The notes under the pieces: model-generated
Databases searched by the model: none
Seen by the model: the letters and a program-made list of their open reading frames with translations, nothing else
Told to the model about the DNA's origin: nothing
Part shown: positions 26,676 through 36,599 of the stretch, piece after piece
Layout: every line of letters begins with the position of its first letter
How positions within the stretch are numbered: the stretch's first letter is position 1
Assembly (NCBI RefSeq): GCF_019703875.1
Contig: NZ_AP024110.1
Location: 2,108,001-2,172,000, forward strand
Direction: 5' to 3'
DNA from: Methyloradius palustris
GTDB taxonomy: Bacteria > Pseudomonadota > Gammaproteobacteria > Burkholderiales > Methylophilaceae
DNA length: 64,000 nucleotides
Translations under genes and position numbers: made by a program

Positions 26676-28454
26676 ATGCATATTGATATGTCAGCCGATA
26701 AAACCCCGATTCCTCCAGCCTCAAATTTCATTCGCAATATTGTTGAACGTGACCTTGAACATGGCACCTATGCTAATCGTCCGTGGGCAGGTGCGCCAGG
26801 GGATGCAGCACAACAGACAACGGGCACGACAGACCCGGCGAAAATACGCACGCGCTTTCCCCCTGAGCCTAATGGTTATCTCCACATCGGCCACGCCAAA
26901 TCCATCTGCTTGAATTTCGGCTTGGCGCGTGATTATAACGGCGTGTGCCACATGCGGTTTGATGACACCAACCCAGAAAAAGAAGAACAGGAATACGTTG
27001 ATAGCATCACTGATGCCGTACGATGGCTGGGCTTTGGCTGGAATGCCTTTGGCAGTTCACACCTGTATTACGCCAGCAATTATTTTGACTTCATGTACCG
27101 CGCGGCTGAATACCTGATTGAATCTGGCAACGCTTATATTGACCAACAAACCGCCGATGAAATGCGCGCCAATCGCGGCACGCTCACCGAGCCAGGTAAA
27201 GATTCGCCTTGGCGCAACCGCCCTGCTACGGAGTCGCTACAATTATTCCGCGAAATGCGCGATGGCAAACACGCAGATGGCAGCATGATTCTACGTGCCA
27301 AGATCGACATGACTTCGCCCAACATCAATATGCGCGACCCTGCCATCTACCGCATTAAACGGGCTACGCACCACAACACTGGCGACAAATGGTGCATCTA
27401 CCCGATGTACACCTTTGCCCACCCAGTAGAAGATGCACTGGAGCGCATCACCCACTCCATCTGCACGCTGGAGTTTGAAGACCAACGCCCATTCTATGAC
27501 TGGCTGCTTGAAAACCTGCGCGATGGCGGCCTGATTGCTGACCCACTGCCTAAACAATACGAATTCGCCCGCCTCAACCTCACTTACGTTGTGCTATCAA
27601 AGCGCAAGCTGATTGACCTAGTAGAAGGCCATTACGTCTCGGGCTGGGATGACCCACGCCTGCCTACGTTGGCTGGCGCACGCCGCCGTGGCTACACACC
27701 GGAAGGCTTCAGGCTGTTTGCAGACCGCATTGGCGTGAGTAAAGCAGATTCATGGATTGAATACACCATCCTCGAAGACTGCATGCGCGAAACACTGAAT
27801 GAAAGTGCCGAACGTCGCATTGCTGTGCTCGATCCGATCAAACTGGTAATTGATAACTACCCTGAAGGTCAATCAGAAGATTGCTTCGCTCCCAACCATC
27901 CACTCAAACCAGAGCTGGGCAAGCGCACTGTACAACTCTCCAAAGAACTCTGGATAGAGCGCGAAGACTTCATGGAAGAGCCCACTAAAGGCTATTTCAG
28001 GCTAGTCCCCGATGGCTTGGTGCGCCTGCGCTACGGCTATGTAGTCAAATGCACGGGCTTTGAAAAAGACGCCGCAGGCAATGTCACCACAGTACATTGC
28101 GAATACCTGCCAGACACCAAATCTGGTACACCAGGTGCCGATGCAATCAAGGTTAAAGGCAATATTCACTGGGTTTCAGCCGCCCATGCCTATGCTACTG
28201 AAGTACGCCTGTATGACCGCCTGTTCAAAGAAGCACACCCCGGCGCCGGCGATAGGAACTATCTTGACGACATCAACCCTAACTCCATCAACACCATCAC
28301 CGCACAACTAGAGTTGGCGCTGAAAGATGCAAAACCAGAAGATCGTTTCCAGTTTGAGCGTCATGGGTATTTTGTAGCGGATCAGAAAGACAGCGTTGCG
28401 GGAAAGCCTGTGTTTAATCGTACCGTGACTTTGCGGGATGCTTGGCAGAAATGA
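26676..28454 (+). CDS. glnS: Glutaminyl-tRNA synthetase (class I)
   Basis: A 592-residue synthetase that charges tRNA-Gln. The HIGH motif appears in PPEPNGYLHIGHAKS and the KMSKS equivalent as VLSKRKL. The C-terminal anticodon-binding beta-barrels are complete. It may start at ATG 26676 or at the in-frame ATG 26688 (MSADKTPIPPAS); neither has a strong ribosome-binding site. Confidence 0.98.
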   Translation: MHIDMSADKTPIPPASNFIRNIVERDLEHGTYANRPWAGAPGDAAQQTTGTTDPAKIRTRFPPEPNGYLHIGHAKSICLNFGLARDYNGVCHMRFDDTNPEKEEQEYVDSITDAVRWLGFGWNAFGSSHLYYASNYFDFMYRAAEYLIESGNAYIDQQTADEMRANRGTLTEPGKDSPWRNRPATESLQLFREMRDGKHADGSMILRAKIDMTSPNINMRDPAIYRIKRATHHNTGDKWCIYPMYTFAHPVEDALERITHSICTLEFEDQRPFYDWLLENLRDGGLIADPLPKQYEFARLNLTYVVLSKRKLIDLVEGHYVSGWDDPRLPTLAGARRRGYTPEGFRLFADRIGVSKADSWIEYTILEDCMRETLNESAERRIAVLDPIKLVIDNYPEGQSEDCFAPNHPLKPELGKRTVQLSKELWIEREDFMEEPTKGYFRLVPDGLVRLRYGYVVKCTGFEKDAAGNVTTVHCEYLPDTKSGTPGADAIKVKGNIHWVSAAHAYATEVRLYDRLFKEAHPGAGDRNYLDDINPNSINTITAQLELALKDAKPEDRFQFERHGYFVADQKDSVAGKPVFNRTVTLRDAWQK

Positions 28455-28506
28455 TCTATCAACCATGTTAATAATTTAGAGCTTTATATCTTCTAAGGCG
28501 CTATGT

Positions 28507-29205
28507 ATGGCAATCACTAAATGGTTACATTTAGAAGAACGCAGAGGCGACCAATGGCTATTGCCGATTTATTCAGCAATCAGTAATGCTCAATTTGAAG
28601 GAAAATGCAAAGCTATTGATATAGATACAAGAGAAATGGGTGTGTACATTTCCACAAAGCTCAACATAATTACTCATGTAATTATTAGGATGAATGAGGG
28701 TGTCAGCAAAATTCATGAAAAAATAAAAGATCATGAAGATTTACATGTATTCACAAAATTACAACAAGGATATGCATTCCCTATAGATGATCCTCTCAAA
28801 TATCAGTTAATAGCAGATATTGAAACATTCTTGTTCCAGATGAATGCCACTTGGGAGTTGATAAAAAAATTTATTGCAAAAATCTATACTCATGCAGGTT
28901 ATGCAACATCGAGAAAAAACTCTGCCCCTATAATAAAAGTAGTTCACGAAAATAATAATCAAAATACAGATTGGTTTCCTTTATTGGATAAAAATAGAAA
29001 TTTTATTGCGCATGAAGGAGCAATCTACTTAGCCGTAGATGTATCAGATCAGGACAATTGGGATTTGTTAATAATTAAGAAAAACTTGATGGACTTTGAA
29101 CTGAAAGATTTATTCTTCACTCAATCTGATCTAGTCAATATCTACCAAGGATTCTTAATAGCAAAGTCATTAATTCAAACAGATTTAATTGAACTGTATC
29201 AATAA
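28507..29205 (+). CDS. Hypothetical protein, AT-rich, HEPN-like motif
   Basis: A 232-residue protein I do not recognise. It is predicted mainly helical, soluble and without a signal peptide. The segment RNFIAHEGAIYLAVDV carries an RX4H pattern as found in HEPN ribonucleases and HEPN-like folds; one motif of this size can occur by chance. Its codon use is much more AT-rich than flanking glnS and the flavin reductase, suggesting recent acquisition. No toxin or antitoxin partner is adjacent. Confidence 0.6.
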   Translation: MAITKWLHLEERRGDQWLLPIYSAISNAQFEGKCKAIDIDTREMGVYISTKLNIITHVIIRMNEGVSKIHEKIKDHEDLHVFTKLQQGYAFPIDDPLKYQLIADIETFLFQMNATWELIKKFIAKIYTHAGYATSRKNSAPIIKVVHENNNQNTDWFPLLDKNRNFIAHEGAIYLAVDVSDQDNWDLLIIKKNLMDFELKDLFFTQSDLVNIYQGFLIAKSLIQTDLIELYQ

Positions 29206-29234
29206 TTAACCCAGCTAGATAACGAAACTTACCA

Positions 29235-29816
29235 ATGATCAAACATATAGAACTAAGTAAAGCCTATCGCCTGCTTAACCATGGCCCAGTGGTATTACTG
29301 TCAGCAGCACATGAGGGTAAGCGCGATATCATGGCCGTAGCGTGGAATATGCCGTTGAATTTTAACCCTGCGCAATTATTGGTCGTGCTGGATAAAACCA
29401 GCAGTACACGCAAGCTGGTAGAGGCTTCAGGAACCTTTGCGATTTCGCTGCCTACGCGTTCGCAAGTCGACGTGATCATGAATGTGGGCTCAATCTCGGC
29501 TAGTCAGTTGCCGTCACAGGATAAGTTTTCACACTGGAATTTATCAGTCACGCCAGCCACGCATATCAATGCGCCATTGCTTGATGGCTGCGTAGGCTGG
29601 CTGGAGTGCAAGGTGATACCCGAGCCGCATAATCAAGAGACTTACGATCTGTTTATTGCTGAAGTCGTGGCGGCCTATGCTGATGAGCGTGTTTTTTCAA
29701 ACGGGCGCTGGCATTTTGATGACCATGATCAACTGCGTACGGTGCATTACACCGCTGGCGGTGCTTTTTTTGCGACGGGCGAGAGTTTTAATGTAGAAAA
29801 GGCTGCGACAAGTTAA
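29235..29816 (+). CDS. Flavin reductase family (FMN-binding split barrel) protein
   Basis: A 193-residue FMN-binding protein. AYRLLNHGPVVLLSAAHEGK followed by MAVAWNMPLNFNPAQLLVVL is the typical N-terminal split-barrel opening, and FAISLPTRSQVDVIMNVGS follows the family pattern. Members reduce flavin or bind FMN in unknown redox roles. It ends at a terminator shared with the convergent fimV. Confidence 0.85.
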   Translation: MIKHIELSKAYRLLNHGPVVLLSAAHEGKRDIMAVAWNMPLNFNPAQLLVVLDKTSSTRKLVEASGTFAISLPTRSQVDVIMNVGSISASQLPSQDKFSHWNLSVTPATHINAPLLDGCVGWLECKVIPEPHNQETYDLFIAEVVAAYADERVFSNGRWHFDDHDQLRTVHYTAGGAFFATGESFNVEKAATS

Positions 29817-29831
29817 GCGCAAGTGATCCAA

Positions 29832-29858
29832 TAGCCAGCTTTTAGCTGGCTATTTTTT
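29832..29858 (+). terminator. Terminator after the flavin reductase gene
   Basis: TAGCCAGC and GCTGGCTA form an 8-bp stem followed by TTTTTTT. The fimV stop codon from the other strand lies within it. Confidence 0.85.
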
Positions 29859-32039
29859 TGTGCTGGTTTTGCCAGACTTTTTAACAACGACCAGTTCAGG
29901 CTCTGGCAGCGTAAACTCCAGAAGATGGTCTTTAGCTTCAATATGTTGCTCGATCGTTGGCAATTGATCTGTGGGTGCCAGTTGTTGGAACCGCTTGGCT
30001 GGCGGCGTATTCATTTCTAATGGTGGGAACTCCAACGTTTCTGCCGTGGCTATGGATGCCTCAGAAAATGGGTCTGTATCTTCGTCAGCACTGATATCAG
30101 GCTGTACTACTACATTGCTAGCTGGCAATGCTGGCTCGGCATCTGGCGCGTCTGAATGCATGTGTTCAATATCGTAAAGTGGATTTTCTGAATCAAGTTG
30201 TGAGCCAAGAATAGCTACCTTGCCCCAAATCACTACATCTTCTTCAGCGCCGCGCTCAGCGGCCTCTTTAACCGCTTTTGCGTAGCGCTCAAACGAGGCA
30301 AGATCGTGTCGGCCAGCATAGATCACCAATAATCGATATGAGAGCTCATGGCGCTCTGGCGTGCTTTCCAAAGCATGGGTCAATATGCTTTCGGCTTGCT
30401 CGTCACGGCCGTAAGAAATATAGATTTCTGCCTCGACTAATGGGTCGATCTCATCAATATCAATGATGGTTTGATCATGCGGATGCACAGCTTGTGGGAG
30501 CGACTCATGCTGAGTATTGACGGCATCTTCATCAGTAGAAGTGACTTCTTGGCCGAATATCGTATCTGCATTTTCTAGCGTGGATTTTGAGGCTTGAATA
30601 CTGCCAAATACACCCTCTTGTAAGCGCCGCATTTTAGCTTGGCGGCGCTTATTCAATAAAAACACCAACAGAAAGATGCTCACTGGAATCAACATGCCGA
30701 TGAATATCCACTGCAAATTGCTGAACAAATTTTGGGTAAACGATGGTGGTGTGATGACGGGTGCAATAGCTGGCACTGGAACTTGTGGCGTCGCGACAGA
30801 TAGCGCAGGCGGAGGTGTTAAGGGGTCTGCTGGTGGAGGCACTTCACTAATAGCAGACTCTACAGGAACCGCCGCAACTGGAGGCTGTGCAACCGAGATG
30901 GCGCTTTGTGCATTTGGGGCGGACTGGTTGATACGCGCCTGATTGTTATCCTGCTCATCGCTTTTTGGGTTTGCATCACCTGGCGATATTTTGAGCACAT
31001 AACCAGCATTAGCATCTGCTGGTTTAGTTGAAATATTTGAGGTATTTTTTGCTGTTGGCTTCACTTCATTACTATGCGCATCAGTATCCGCACGGGTTAA
31101 CTGTGTGCCCGAAATATCGGGAATACGCAGCACTTGCCCCGCTTTAAGCTGGTTAATATCACCATCTAGGAACGCATCAGGATTCGCTTTATATAAAGCG
31201 GCCATGACGTGTTTAAGGCTGATACCTGCAGGCTGGTATTGCTGAGCGACTTTACCGAAAATATCGCCTTTTTGTGTCAGGTAAGTCTGGGCATCACCCG
31301 ACGCGACTACTACTGACTTGGTTTCTACTGGCTCTGGCTGAATGGGCTGCACATGGCGCTTGGCTTTTACTGGTTTTTCTGCGAGCTGCTCTGTAACTTG
31401 CGAGCCTTCTGTAGCCTTATTTGAACCGCTAGTATCTGAACCACCAGACTCCTCACGGGCAGCTCTTTTTCTGGCTTTAGCTGATGCTGCTGGCTGGGCA
31501 GCAGATGGGGCTATAACATTCGACGCACCAGATGGATTAATCATCTCGTAAGTACGCGATGCAACAGCTGGTTGATTGGTGCTGGTTGGTAATGGATTAC
31601 CATCGTCACCTAGCTTGCTGTTAGGCGGATCAAGCAACATGGTGTATTGCCTGACCAAGTGCAAAGTTTCAGAGTTAACACTGATTAAGAGCTCAAGAAA
31701 TGGCTCATTGATTGGGCGTGTGCTGGTTAAATGCAGAATCCTCACACCATCTGCACGCTGTACTGCGTTGATTTTAATACCTGTGGGAACAACACTGTCT
31801 TGCAATCCGGCCGCTACATATTCATCATTATTAGCGATGCGTGCTGTTAACGAAGGTAGCTCATCTGCACTTGTCTCGACTAGTTCGATGTCGGCATCCA
31901 GCGTTTCACCCAGATAAGACTTCACTTTTAACTTACCTAAGCCTGCAGCATCTGTGATGGCAGGAATGAGCAAACACATAAACAATACGATATGTAGTTG
32001 TTTACCCAACTTTTTGGCAAAAATGTAGAGCGAGATCAT
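29850..32039 (-). CDS. fimV: FimV-like polar hub protein
   Basis: A 729-residue protein with a signal peptide and the FimV N-terminal opening (AAGLGKLKVKSYLGETLDAD). It has a periplasmic LysM domain (about residues 265-325, QKGDIFGKVAQQYQPAGI), a Pro/Ala/Ser-rich low-complexity region and one membrane span (NLQWIFIGMLIPVSIFLLVF). An acidic cytoplasmic part has TPR-like helices (EIYISYGRDEQAESILTHAL). FimV organises type IV pili and the cell pole. The conserved C-terminal FimV motif looks absent or short, so this is a variant. Confidence 0.85.
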   Translation of the reverse strand: MISLYIFAKKLGKQLHIVLFMCLLIPAITDAAGLGKLKVKSYLGETLDADIELVETSADELPSLTARIANNDEYVAAGLQDSVVPTGIKINAVQRADGVRILHLTSTRPINEPFLELLISVNSETLHLVRQYTMLLDPPNSKLGDDGNPLPTSTNQPAVASRTYEMINPSGASNVIAPSAAQPAASAKARKRAAREESGGSDTSGSNKATEGSQVTEQLAEKPVKAKRHVQPIQPEPVETKSVVVASGDAQTYLTQKGDIFGKVAQQYQPAGISLKHVMAALYKANPDAFLDGDINQLKAGQVLRIPDISGTQLTRADTDAHSNEVKPTAKNTSNISTKPADANAGYVLKISPGDANPKSDEQDNNQARINQSAPNAQSAISVAQPPVAAVPVESAISEVPPPADPLTPPPALSVATPQVPVPAIAPVITPPSFTQNLFSNLQWIFIGMLIPVSIFLLVFLLNKRRQAKMRRLQEGVFGSIQASKSTLENADTIFGQEVTSTDEDAVNTQHESLPQAVHPHDQTIIDIDEIDPLVEAEIYISYGRDEQAESILTHALESTPERHELSYRLLVIYAGRHDLASFERYAKAVKEAAERGAEEDVVIWGKVAILGSQLDSENPLYDIEHMHSDAPDAEPALPASNVVVQPDISADEDTDPFSEASIATAETLEFPPLEMNTPPAKRFQQLAPTDQLPTIEQHIEAKDHLLEFTLPEPELVVVKKSGKTSTKK

Positions 32040-32455
32040 GAGTCGATTAGTTCTTGTTTATAGATCTTTTGTTGTTTTAATAGGCACTCATTCAATACTG
32101 ACAAGTGGTTAACTATTTAGTTTAAGTCATCAGTATTACTAATATTCTAAGGCTTATTACGATATTGCTGTAAGGAATATGTGCTGAAGCCCTGTAATAG
32201 CAGCATAGAACATGCCAGAAGGCACGGTTGAACAAACTTGCTATTGTTAGGTCAAGCTTTCTATAAACTGGCACGAATTACTATCAAACTACGATAATTT
32301 TGATAAATTTTGTAGTAAATGAATGGCTTTCCTGAGAAAACGTCAATATATCGAATAATCCATGCTGGGAAATCGACAATCATGTTGAAAAGCACGCCAG
32401 CAGAAACGCGCTATTATTCAAATATAGACACAACCCTTATAGACGATGACTAAAG
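32040..32455. other. Divergent promoter region, fimV / corA
   Basis: 416 AT-rich bases with no credible ORF on either strand. It should carry both promoters. I see no clear RNA structure or operator. Confidence 0.45.
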
Positions 32456-33523
32456 ATGAAAAAAAGTAAAAAACATAAAATCGGCATGGCTCCAGGCTCA
32501 CTCGTTTACATGGGCGATATCACTACGGAAAAACCGACATTGAGCCTGATTGATTACTGCGAAGACCATCTGCACGAAAAAATGATAGAAATTGCTGACC
32601 TCGCCGACATCAAACCAGATGAAAAAAATAAAATCTGGCTGAATTTATCAGGCATTCAGGATCCCAACTTTATTAGTGAAATAGGCAAACAGTTCAATCT
32701 GCACCCTTTGGTACTTGAAGACATTTTAAATACTGACCAGCGACCAAAAGTAGAGAGTTATGGTGATTACTTATACATCGTGCTGCGCAATTTTGAGTTT
32801 AAACGCTCTGGCAATTTGTCTTCCAGGCAAGTGAGCTTGATATTGGGCAAACATTTTGTGCTGACATTTCAAGAGCAAGTGACAGAGTGCTTTGAACCTG
32901 TATGTGAGCGTCTGCGCAATGGCCGAATCCATATTCGGCAGGCAGGAACGGATTATCTGGCCTATGCGCTGATTGACGTGATCGTGGATCAGTATTTCAG
33001 TATCATTGAAGATATTGGCATCCATTGCGAAACGCTTGAAGAGAAGCTACTACGCAAACCATCCCCTACTCTGCTACAAAAAATACAGGTACTGAAGCGT
33101 GAAAGCATGGAGCTGAGGCGTGGCGTGTGGCCTACACGTGAAGTCATCAACAATCTGATTCGTAATGATGAAGGCTTTTTTGAGGCCAGCACCGTACTTT
33201 ATCTGCGCGACATATATGACCATGCCGTGCATGTGATTGAATCGCTAGAGGCCGTGCGTGACCTATTGGCGGGCATGCTCGATATCTACCTCTCAACCAT
33301 TAGCAATCAGTTGAACAAAGAAGTGCGCGCGCTGACGGTAGTGACCATGATGTTCATGCCAGCCACGCTGATTTCAGGCATATTTGGCATGAATTTCGAC
33401 AAAATGCCATTGCTTAAAGATACCTTTGGTTTTTGGATTGCAATCGGCATCATGGCCTTGATTGCTATTGTTATGGGCTTACATTTTTTCCGTATGCAGT
33501 GGCTAAGCCGTCGTGGTATCTAA
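32456..33523 (+). CDS. corA: CorA-family magnesium/cobalt transporter
   Basis: A 355-residue protein. A large N-terminal cytoplasmic domain and stalk helix end in two C-terminal membrane spans, with the GMN selectivity motif (SGIFGMNFDKMP near residue 310). The C-terminus is basic as usual. CorA forms a pentameric Mg2+ channel in the inner membrane. It is followed six bases later by the convergent msrA. Confidence 0.96.
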   Translation: MKKSKKHKIGMAPGSLVYMGDITTEKPTLSLIDYCEDHLHEKMIEIADLADIKPDEKNKIWLNLSGIQDPNFISEIGKQFNLHPLVLEDILNTDQRPKVESYGDYLYIVLRNFEFKRSGNLSSRQVSLILGKHFVLTFQEQVTECFEPVCERLRNGRIHIRQAGTDYLAYALIDVIVDQYFSIIEDIGIHCETLEEKLLRKPSPTLLQKIQVLKRESMELRRGVWPTREVINNLIRNDEGFFEASTVLYLRDIYDHAVHVIESLEAVRDLLAGMLDIYLSTISNQLNKEVRALTVVTMMFMPATLISGIFGMNFDKMPLLKDTFGFWIAIGIMALIAIVMGLHFFRMQWLSRRGI

Positions 33524-33528
33524 CCAGC

Positions 33529-34068
33529 TCAGGCAGGCTTAATCTTTTCAGCATATTTTGCACGTATCTTGGCCACCTTGGGCGCCGCCACTGCCAGGCA
33601 ATAGGGTTGGTTAGGATTCTTGGCAAAATAATACTGGTGATAATCCTCTGCTGGATAAAAAGTCTCCGCACCATTAATTTGCGTGACAATAGGCCTCGGC
33701 CATAGATGTTCTGCATCAACGCGAGCAATCACCGTTTTGGTGATTTCGCGTTGCTCTTCATCCTGACAAAAAACGGCTGAGCGATATTGTGTGCCAATAT
33801 CGTTCCCTTGCCGATTAGGGGTTGTTGGGTCATGTGCCAGGAAAAATATCTCGAGTAATTCTTCAAATGATATTTTTTCATCATCAAACGTAATCTTGAT
33901 GCCCTCCGCATGGCCGGTATCACCATTACATATCTCTTTGTAAGTAGGGTTTAAAGTATGGCCGCCGATATAGCCAGAGGCTACACTCTTAACGCCTATT
34001 AATTGTGTAAATACAGGCTCGGTACACCAGAAACAACCGCCTGCAAATATTGCGACTTTTTCACTCAT
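33529..34068 (-). CDS. msrA: Peptide methionine sulfoxide reductase MsrA
   Basis: A 179-residue repair enzyme that reduces methionine-S-sulfoxide. The catalytic motif GCFWCTEP lies at the N-terminus and substrate-binding residues follow (ASGYIGGHTLNPTY, TGHAEGIKI). ATG 34068 is chosen with GGAGAG about nine bases upstream; a TTG at 34083 extends the frame by five codons. Confidence 0.96.
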   Translation of the reverse strand: MSEKVAIFAGGCFWCTEPVFTQLIGVKSVASGYIGGHTLNPTYKEICNGDTGHAEGIKITFDDEKISFEELLEIFFLAHDPTTPNRQGNDIGTQYRSAVFCQDEEQREITKTVIARVDAEHLWPRPIVTQINGAETFYPAEDYHQYYFAKNPNQPYCLAVAAPKVAKIRAKYAEKIKPA

Positions 34069-34185
34069 TTCATTACTCTCCAATCATGTGCATACAGGTA
34101 TGATATTAGTCAGACCGATTAGTGCAATCCTTACGCTTTTAATTTTTATTATTCGTCATTCACTATTATTTGAATCCATATATAC

Positions 34186-35451
34186 ATGCAGCTAGGCGCT
34201 TTATACGTTGATTTTAATTCTTACTTTGCTTCGGTAGAGCAGCAGGAAGTACCACAGTTACGTGGCAAACCAGTTGGGGTTTTACCAGTGATGGCTGAAA
34301 CCACTTGCTGTATCGCAGCGAGTTATGAAGCCAAAAAGTATGGCGTAAAAACAGGCACTAAAGTGCATGAAGCCCGCAAACTTTGCCCCGAGATGATATT
34401 TGTGCAAGCTCGGCCGGAGCTATATGTAAGGTATCACCATAAGCTGATTGATATCGTTGAATCGTGCACACATGTTGAAAAAGTTTTATCCATTGATGAA
34501 ATGGTGTGCAAACTTACAGGCAGCCAGCAGATATATGAGAATGCCCTAGCGTTAGCGCAGAAAATAAAATCTGCATTGCGACAGCAAGCAGGGGAATATA
34601 TTCGTAGCTCCATCGGCATTGCGCCCAATACATTCTTGGCCAAACTAGCCTCTAATATGCAAAAGCCTGATGGATGTGTCGTTTTACAAGCGCATGATCT
34701 GCCAGAGAAGCTTTACCAGCTACCGATACGTGCTTTAAGCGGTATAGGCAGCAAGATGGAGCAAAGACTACAGGATTTTAAGATTGATTCCATGCAGGCA
34801 TTATATTCAGCGAATCGCCAACAACTACGCGCAGCCTGGGGCAGTATTGAGGGTGAGGTGATGTATGAAAAGTTGCGTGGATTCGAACCAACTGAACGTA
34901 AAAATCCTAGGCGTAGCTTAGGGCACTCTCATGTATTGCCTCCTGACTTGCGCAACCCAGAAGCATCAATTGCCGTACTCCACCGCTTATTACAAAAGGC
35001 ATGCATGCGCCTCAGAAGTTATCAGCTGCAAGCAACCACTGTTCAAGTGCATATTAGATTTATCAATCGTGAAAGCTGGGCTAACGAAAGTGCGATTGCA
35101 CCTACAGACGACACATTAATACTCACACAGGCGCTAGAACAGATATGGAAGACCTACCCTGCCAATAGATTTATCCCACTTAAAATCGGTGTTGTACTTA
35201 GCGGATTGGTAGAAGAAGGCGTTCGTGCGCTAGATTTGTTTTCACCACAATTTCACGCTCCGCAATTGCCTGCAAAATCAAAATCGTCACTAAATAAAGC
35301 ATTAGACAAGCTCAATATGCGCTACGGCAAAAATACGGTATATTTTGGTGGTGCCCACAATGCTATTGGTGATGCTCCTATGCGTATTGCTTTCAATCAT
35401 ATCCCTGACCTTGCCATTGAAGATGATGGTGTAGGGACACGTAAACAATGA
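34186..35451 (+). CDS. Y-family DNA polymerase (DinB/UmuC superfamily)
   Basis: A 421-residue translesion polymerase. The palm carboxylates are kept: Asp in LYVDFNSYFASVE and Asp-Glu in LSIDEMVCKLTG. The fingers residues (EAKKYGVKTG), the helix-hairpin-helix (LSGIGSKMEQRLQDF) and the little-finger domain follow. It differs from typical Pol IV, and no lexA or imuA-type gene is adjacent. Its stop overlaps a ParA-like start by four bases (ATGA), so the two are translationally coupled, an unusual pairing. Confidence 0.88.
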   Translation: MQLGALYVDFNSYFASVEQQEVPQLRGKPVGVLPVMAETTCCIAASYEAKKYGVKTGTKVHEARKLCPEMIFVQARPELYVRYHHKLIDIVESCTHVEKVLSIDEMVCKLTGSQQIYENALALAQKIKSALRQQAGEYIRSSIGIAPNTFLAKLASNMQKPDGCVVLQAHDLPEKLYQLPIRALSGIGSKMEQRLQDFKIDSMQALYSANRQQLRAAWGSIEGEVMYEKLRGFEPTERKNPRRSLGHSHVLPPDLRNPEASIAVLHRLLQKACMRLRSYQLQATTVQVHIRFINRESWANESAIAPTDDTLILTQALEQIWKTYPANRFIPLKIGVVLSGLVEEGVRALDLFSPQFHAPQLPAKSKSSLNKALDKLNMRYGKNTVYFGGAHNAIGDAPMRIAFNHIPDLAIEDDGVGTRKQ

Positions 35452-36236
35452 CAAGAATCGCCGTATTCAATCAAAAAGGCGGGGTAGGCAAAACTTCTAC
35501 TGTACTTAATTTAGCAGCGGCTCTGAACATCAGTGACAGCCCTCCCTTAGTCATTGACATGGATCCTCAAGCGCATCTCACCAATATGCATGCGCAAGCA
35601 CCACAGAGCCCAAATCAAAGCCTGTTCTCGTTCTATCAAGATAATAAACCCCTGTACCAGCTTGAAATAGACTGGAGTCATTTGGGTCGACTGATCCCAT
35701 CTCACCGTGAACTCATCAAGGTGGACTCTATATTTGGCAAGGGCCCAGCGGTTCTGAATAAGCTTAAACTAGGTCTTGAAGCATCTGATAAGCAATGGTC
35801 ACCACGTATTACCTTGATTGATTGTTGCCCTTACCTTGGCGTGCTTTCACTTAGTGCTATCTTTGCTGCAGACCTGCTGATCATCCCTATCGCTTCAGAC
35901 TTCCTGTCACTACAAGGCGCGCAAAAAGTTGAGCAAACATTGAAAGCTTTAGAGCCTGTCCTAAAGAAACGGGTAAACAGGCGATATTTGATGACTTGCT
36001 ACGATAGAAGACGAAAAATGACATTTGATGTGCATGAACAAGCCAAAGTCAGCTTTGGTAATGACGTGTGTGAAACTGTGATTTCAGAAAATGTGGCTGT
36101 TGCAGAGAGCCCGCAATACAAGCTAGATGTGTTTCGTTACAGCGCCTATAGCACTGGCGCGCAAGACTACAAGGATTTACTGAATGAACTCATCAATCAA
36201 GAATTGTTGGATATCAGACTAAGTATATCTTCGTAG
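35448..36236 (+). CDS. ParA-family ATPase coupled to a Y-family polymerase
   Basis: A 262-residue ATPase with Walker A KGGVGKTST near the N-terminus, an Asp in VIDMDPQAHL and the Walker B-like LIDCCPYLGVL. It belongs to the Soj/ParA type without a DNA-binding N-terminus. It has no parB partner nearby. Its start is inside the polymerase stop, so it may act with that enzyme, possibly for positioning or loading; this is inference. Its 3' end overlaps the opposing 74-residue gene by 40 bases. Confidence 0.88.
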   Translation: MTRIAVFNQKGGVGKTSTVLNLAAALNISDSPPLVIDMDPQAHLTNMHAQAPQSPNQSLFSFYQDNKPLYQLEIDWSHLGRLIPSHRELIKVDSIFGKGPAVLNKLKLGLEASDKQWSPRITLIDCCPYLGVLSLSAIFAADLLIIPIASDFLSLQGAQKVEQTLKALEPVLKKRVNRRYLMTCYDRRRKMTFDVHEQAKVSFGNDVCETVISENVAVAESPQYKLDVFRYSAYSTGAQDYKDLLNELINQELLDIRLSISS

Positions 36237-36421
36237 CTTGAAGTCGAATTGCGCTCTGGGCTTACGACGCGGGTCTCAAGAATTTCACAATGCCGATACA
36301 TCTGCTGCAACTTACGTTGCGCATCTTCTTCATCACGGCCATAAATCTGCAAGTTATCTACAATCGCACCGTTACGGCTACGAATCTGATAAATGTATTT
36401 TGTAATCAAAGGAGCATGCAT
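36197..36421 (-). CDS. Small conserved hypothetical protein
   Basis: A 74-residue basic protein containing IYQIRSRNGAIVDNLQIYGR and DEEDAQRKLQQMYRHCEILE, a pattern I have seen in short betaproteobacterial hypothetical proteins. No function is known. It lies between the ParA gene and the rRNA operon terminator, with codon use like its neighbours. It overlaps the opposing ParA 3' end. Confidence 0.6.
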   Translation of the reverse strand: MHAPLITKYIYQIRSRNGAIVDNLQIYGRDEEDAQRKLQQMYRHCEILETRVVSPERNSTSSYEDILSLISNNS

Positions 36422-36556
36422 AAATATGATTCTCTATAAGACCTTACAATCAATATAGAATAAATAGTTTACAAATACAAGCTATCTCATTGTATTTAAT
36501 AATCTCATCATATAAGTGTCAATTTTGAGAACTTACATCTCTAAGTCCCGAAAATG

Positions 36557-36590
36557 AAAAAACCCTATCAGATCACTGATAGGGTTTTTT
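36557..36590 (-). terminator. Terminator of the rRNA operon
   Basis: AAAAAACCCTATCA and TGATAGGGTTTTTT form a 14-bp stem around GATCAC, 10 bases past the 5S gene on the minus strand. Confidence 0.88.
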
Positions 36591-36599
36591 GTATAAGAA

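Noticed and set aside
12144..36236. The two ParA-like genes taken as plasmid partition loci
   Set aside because: Neither has a parB or centromere-like repeats, and both lie among chromosomal housekeeping genes.
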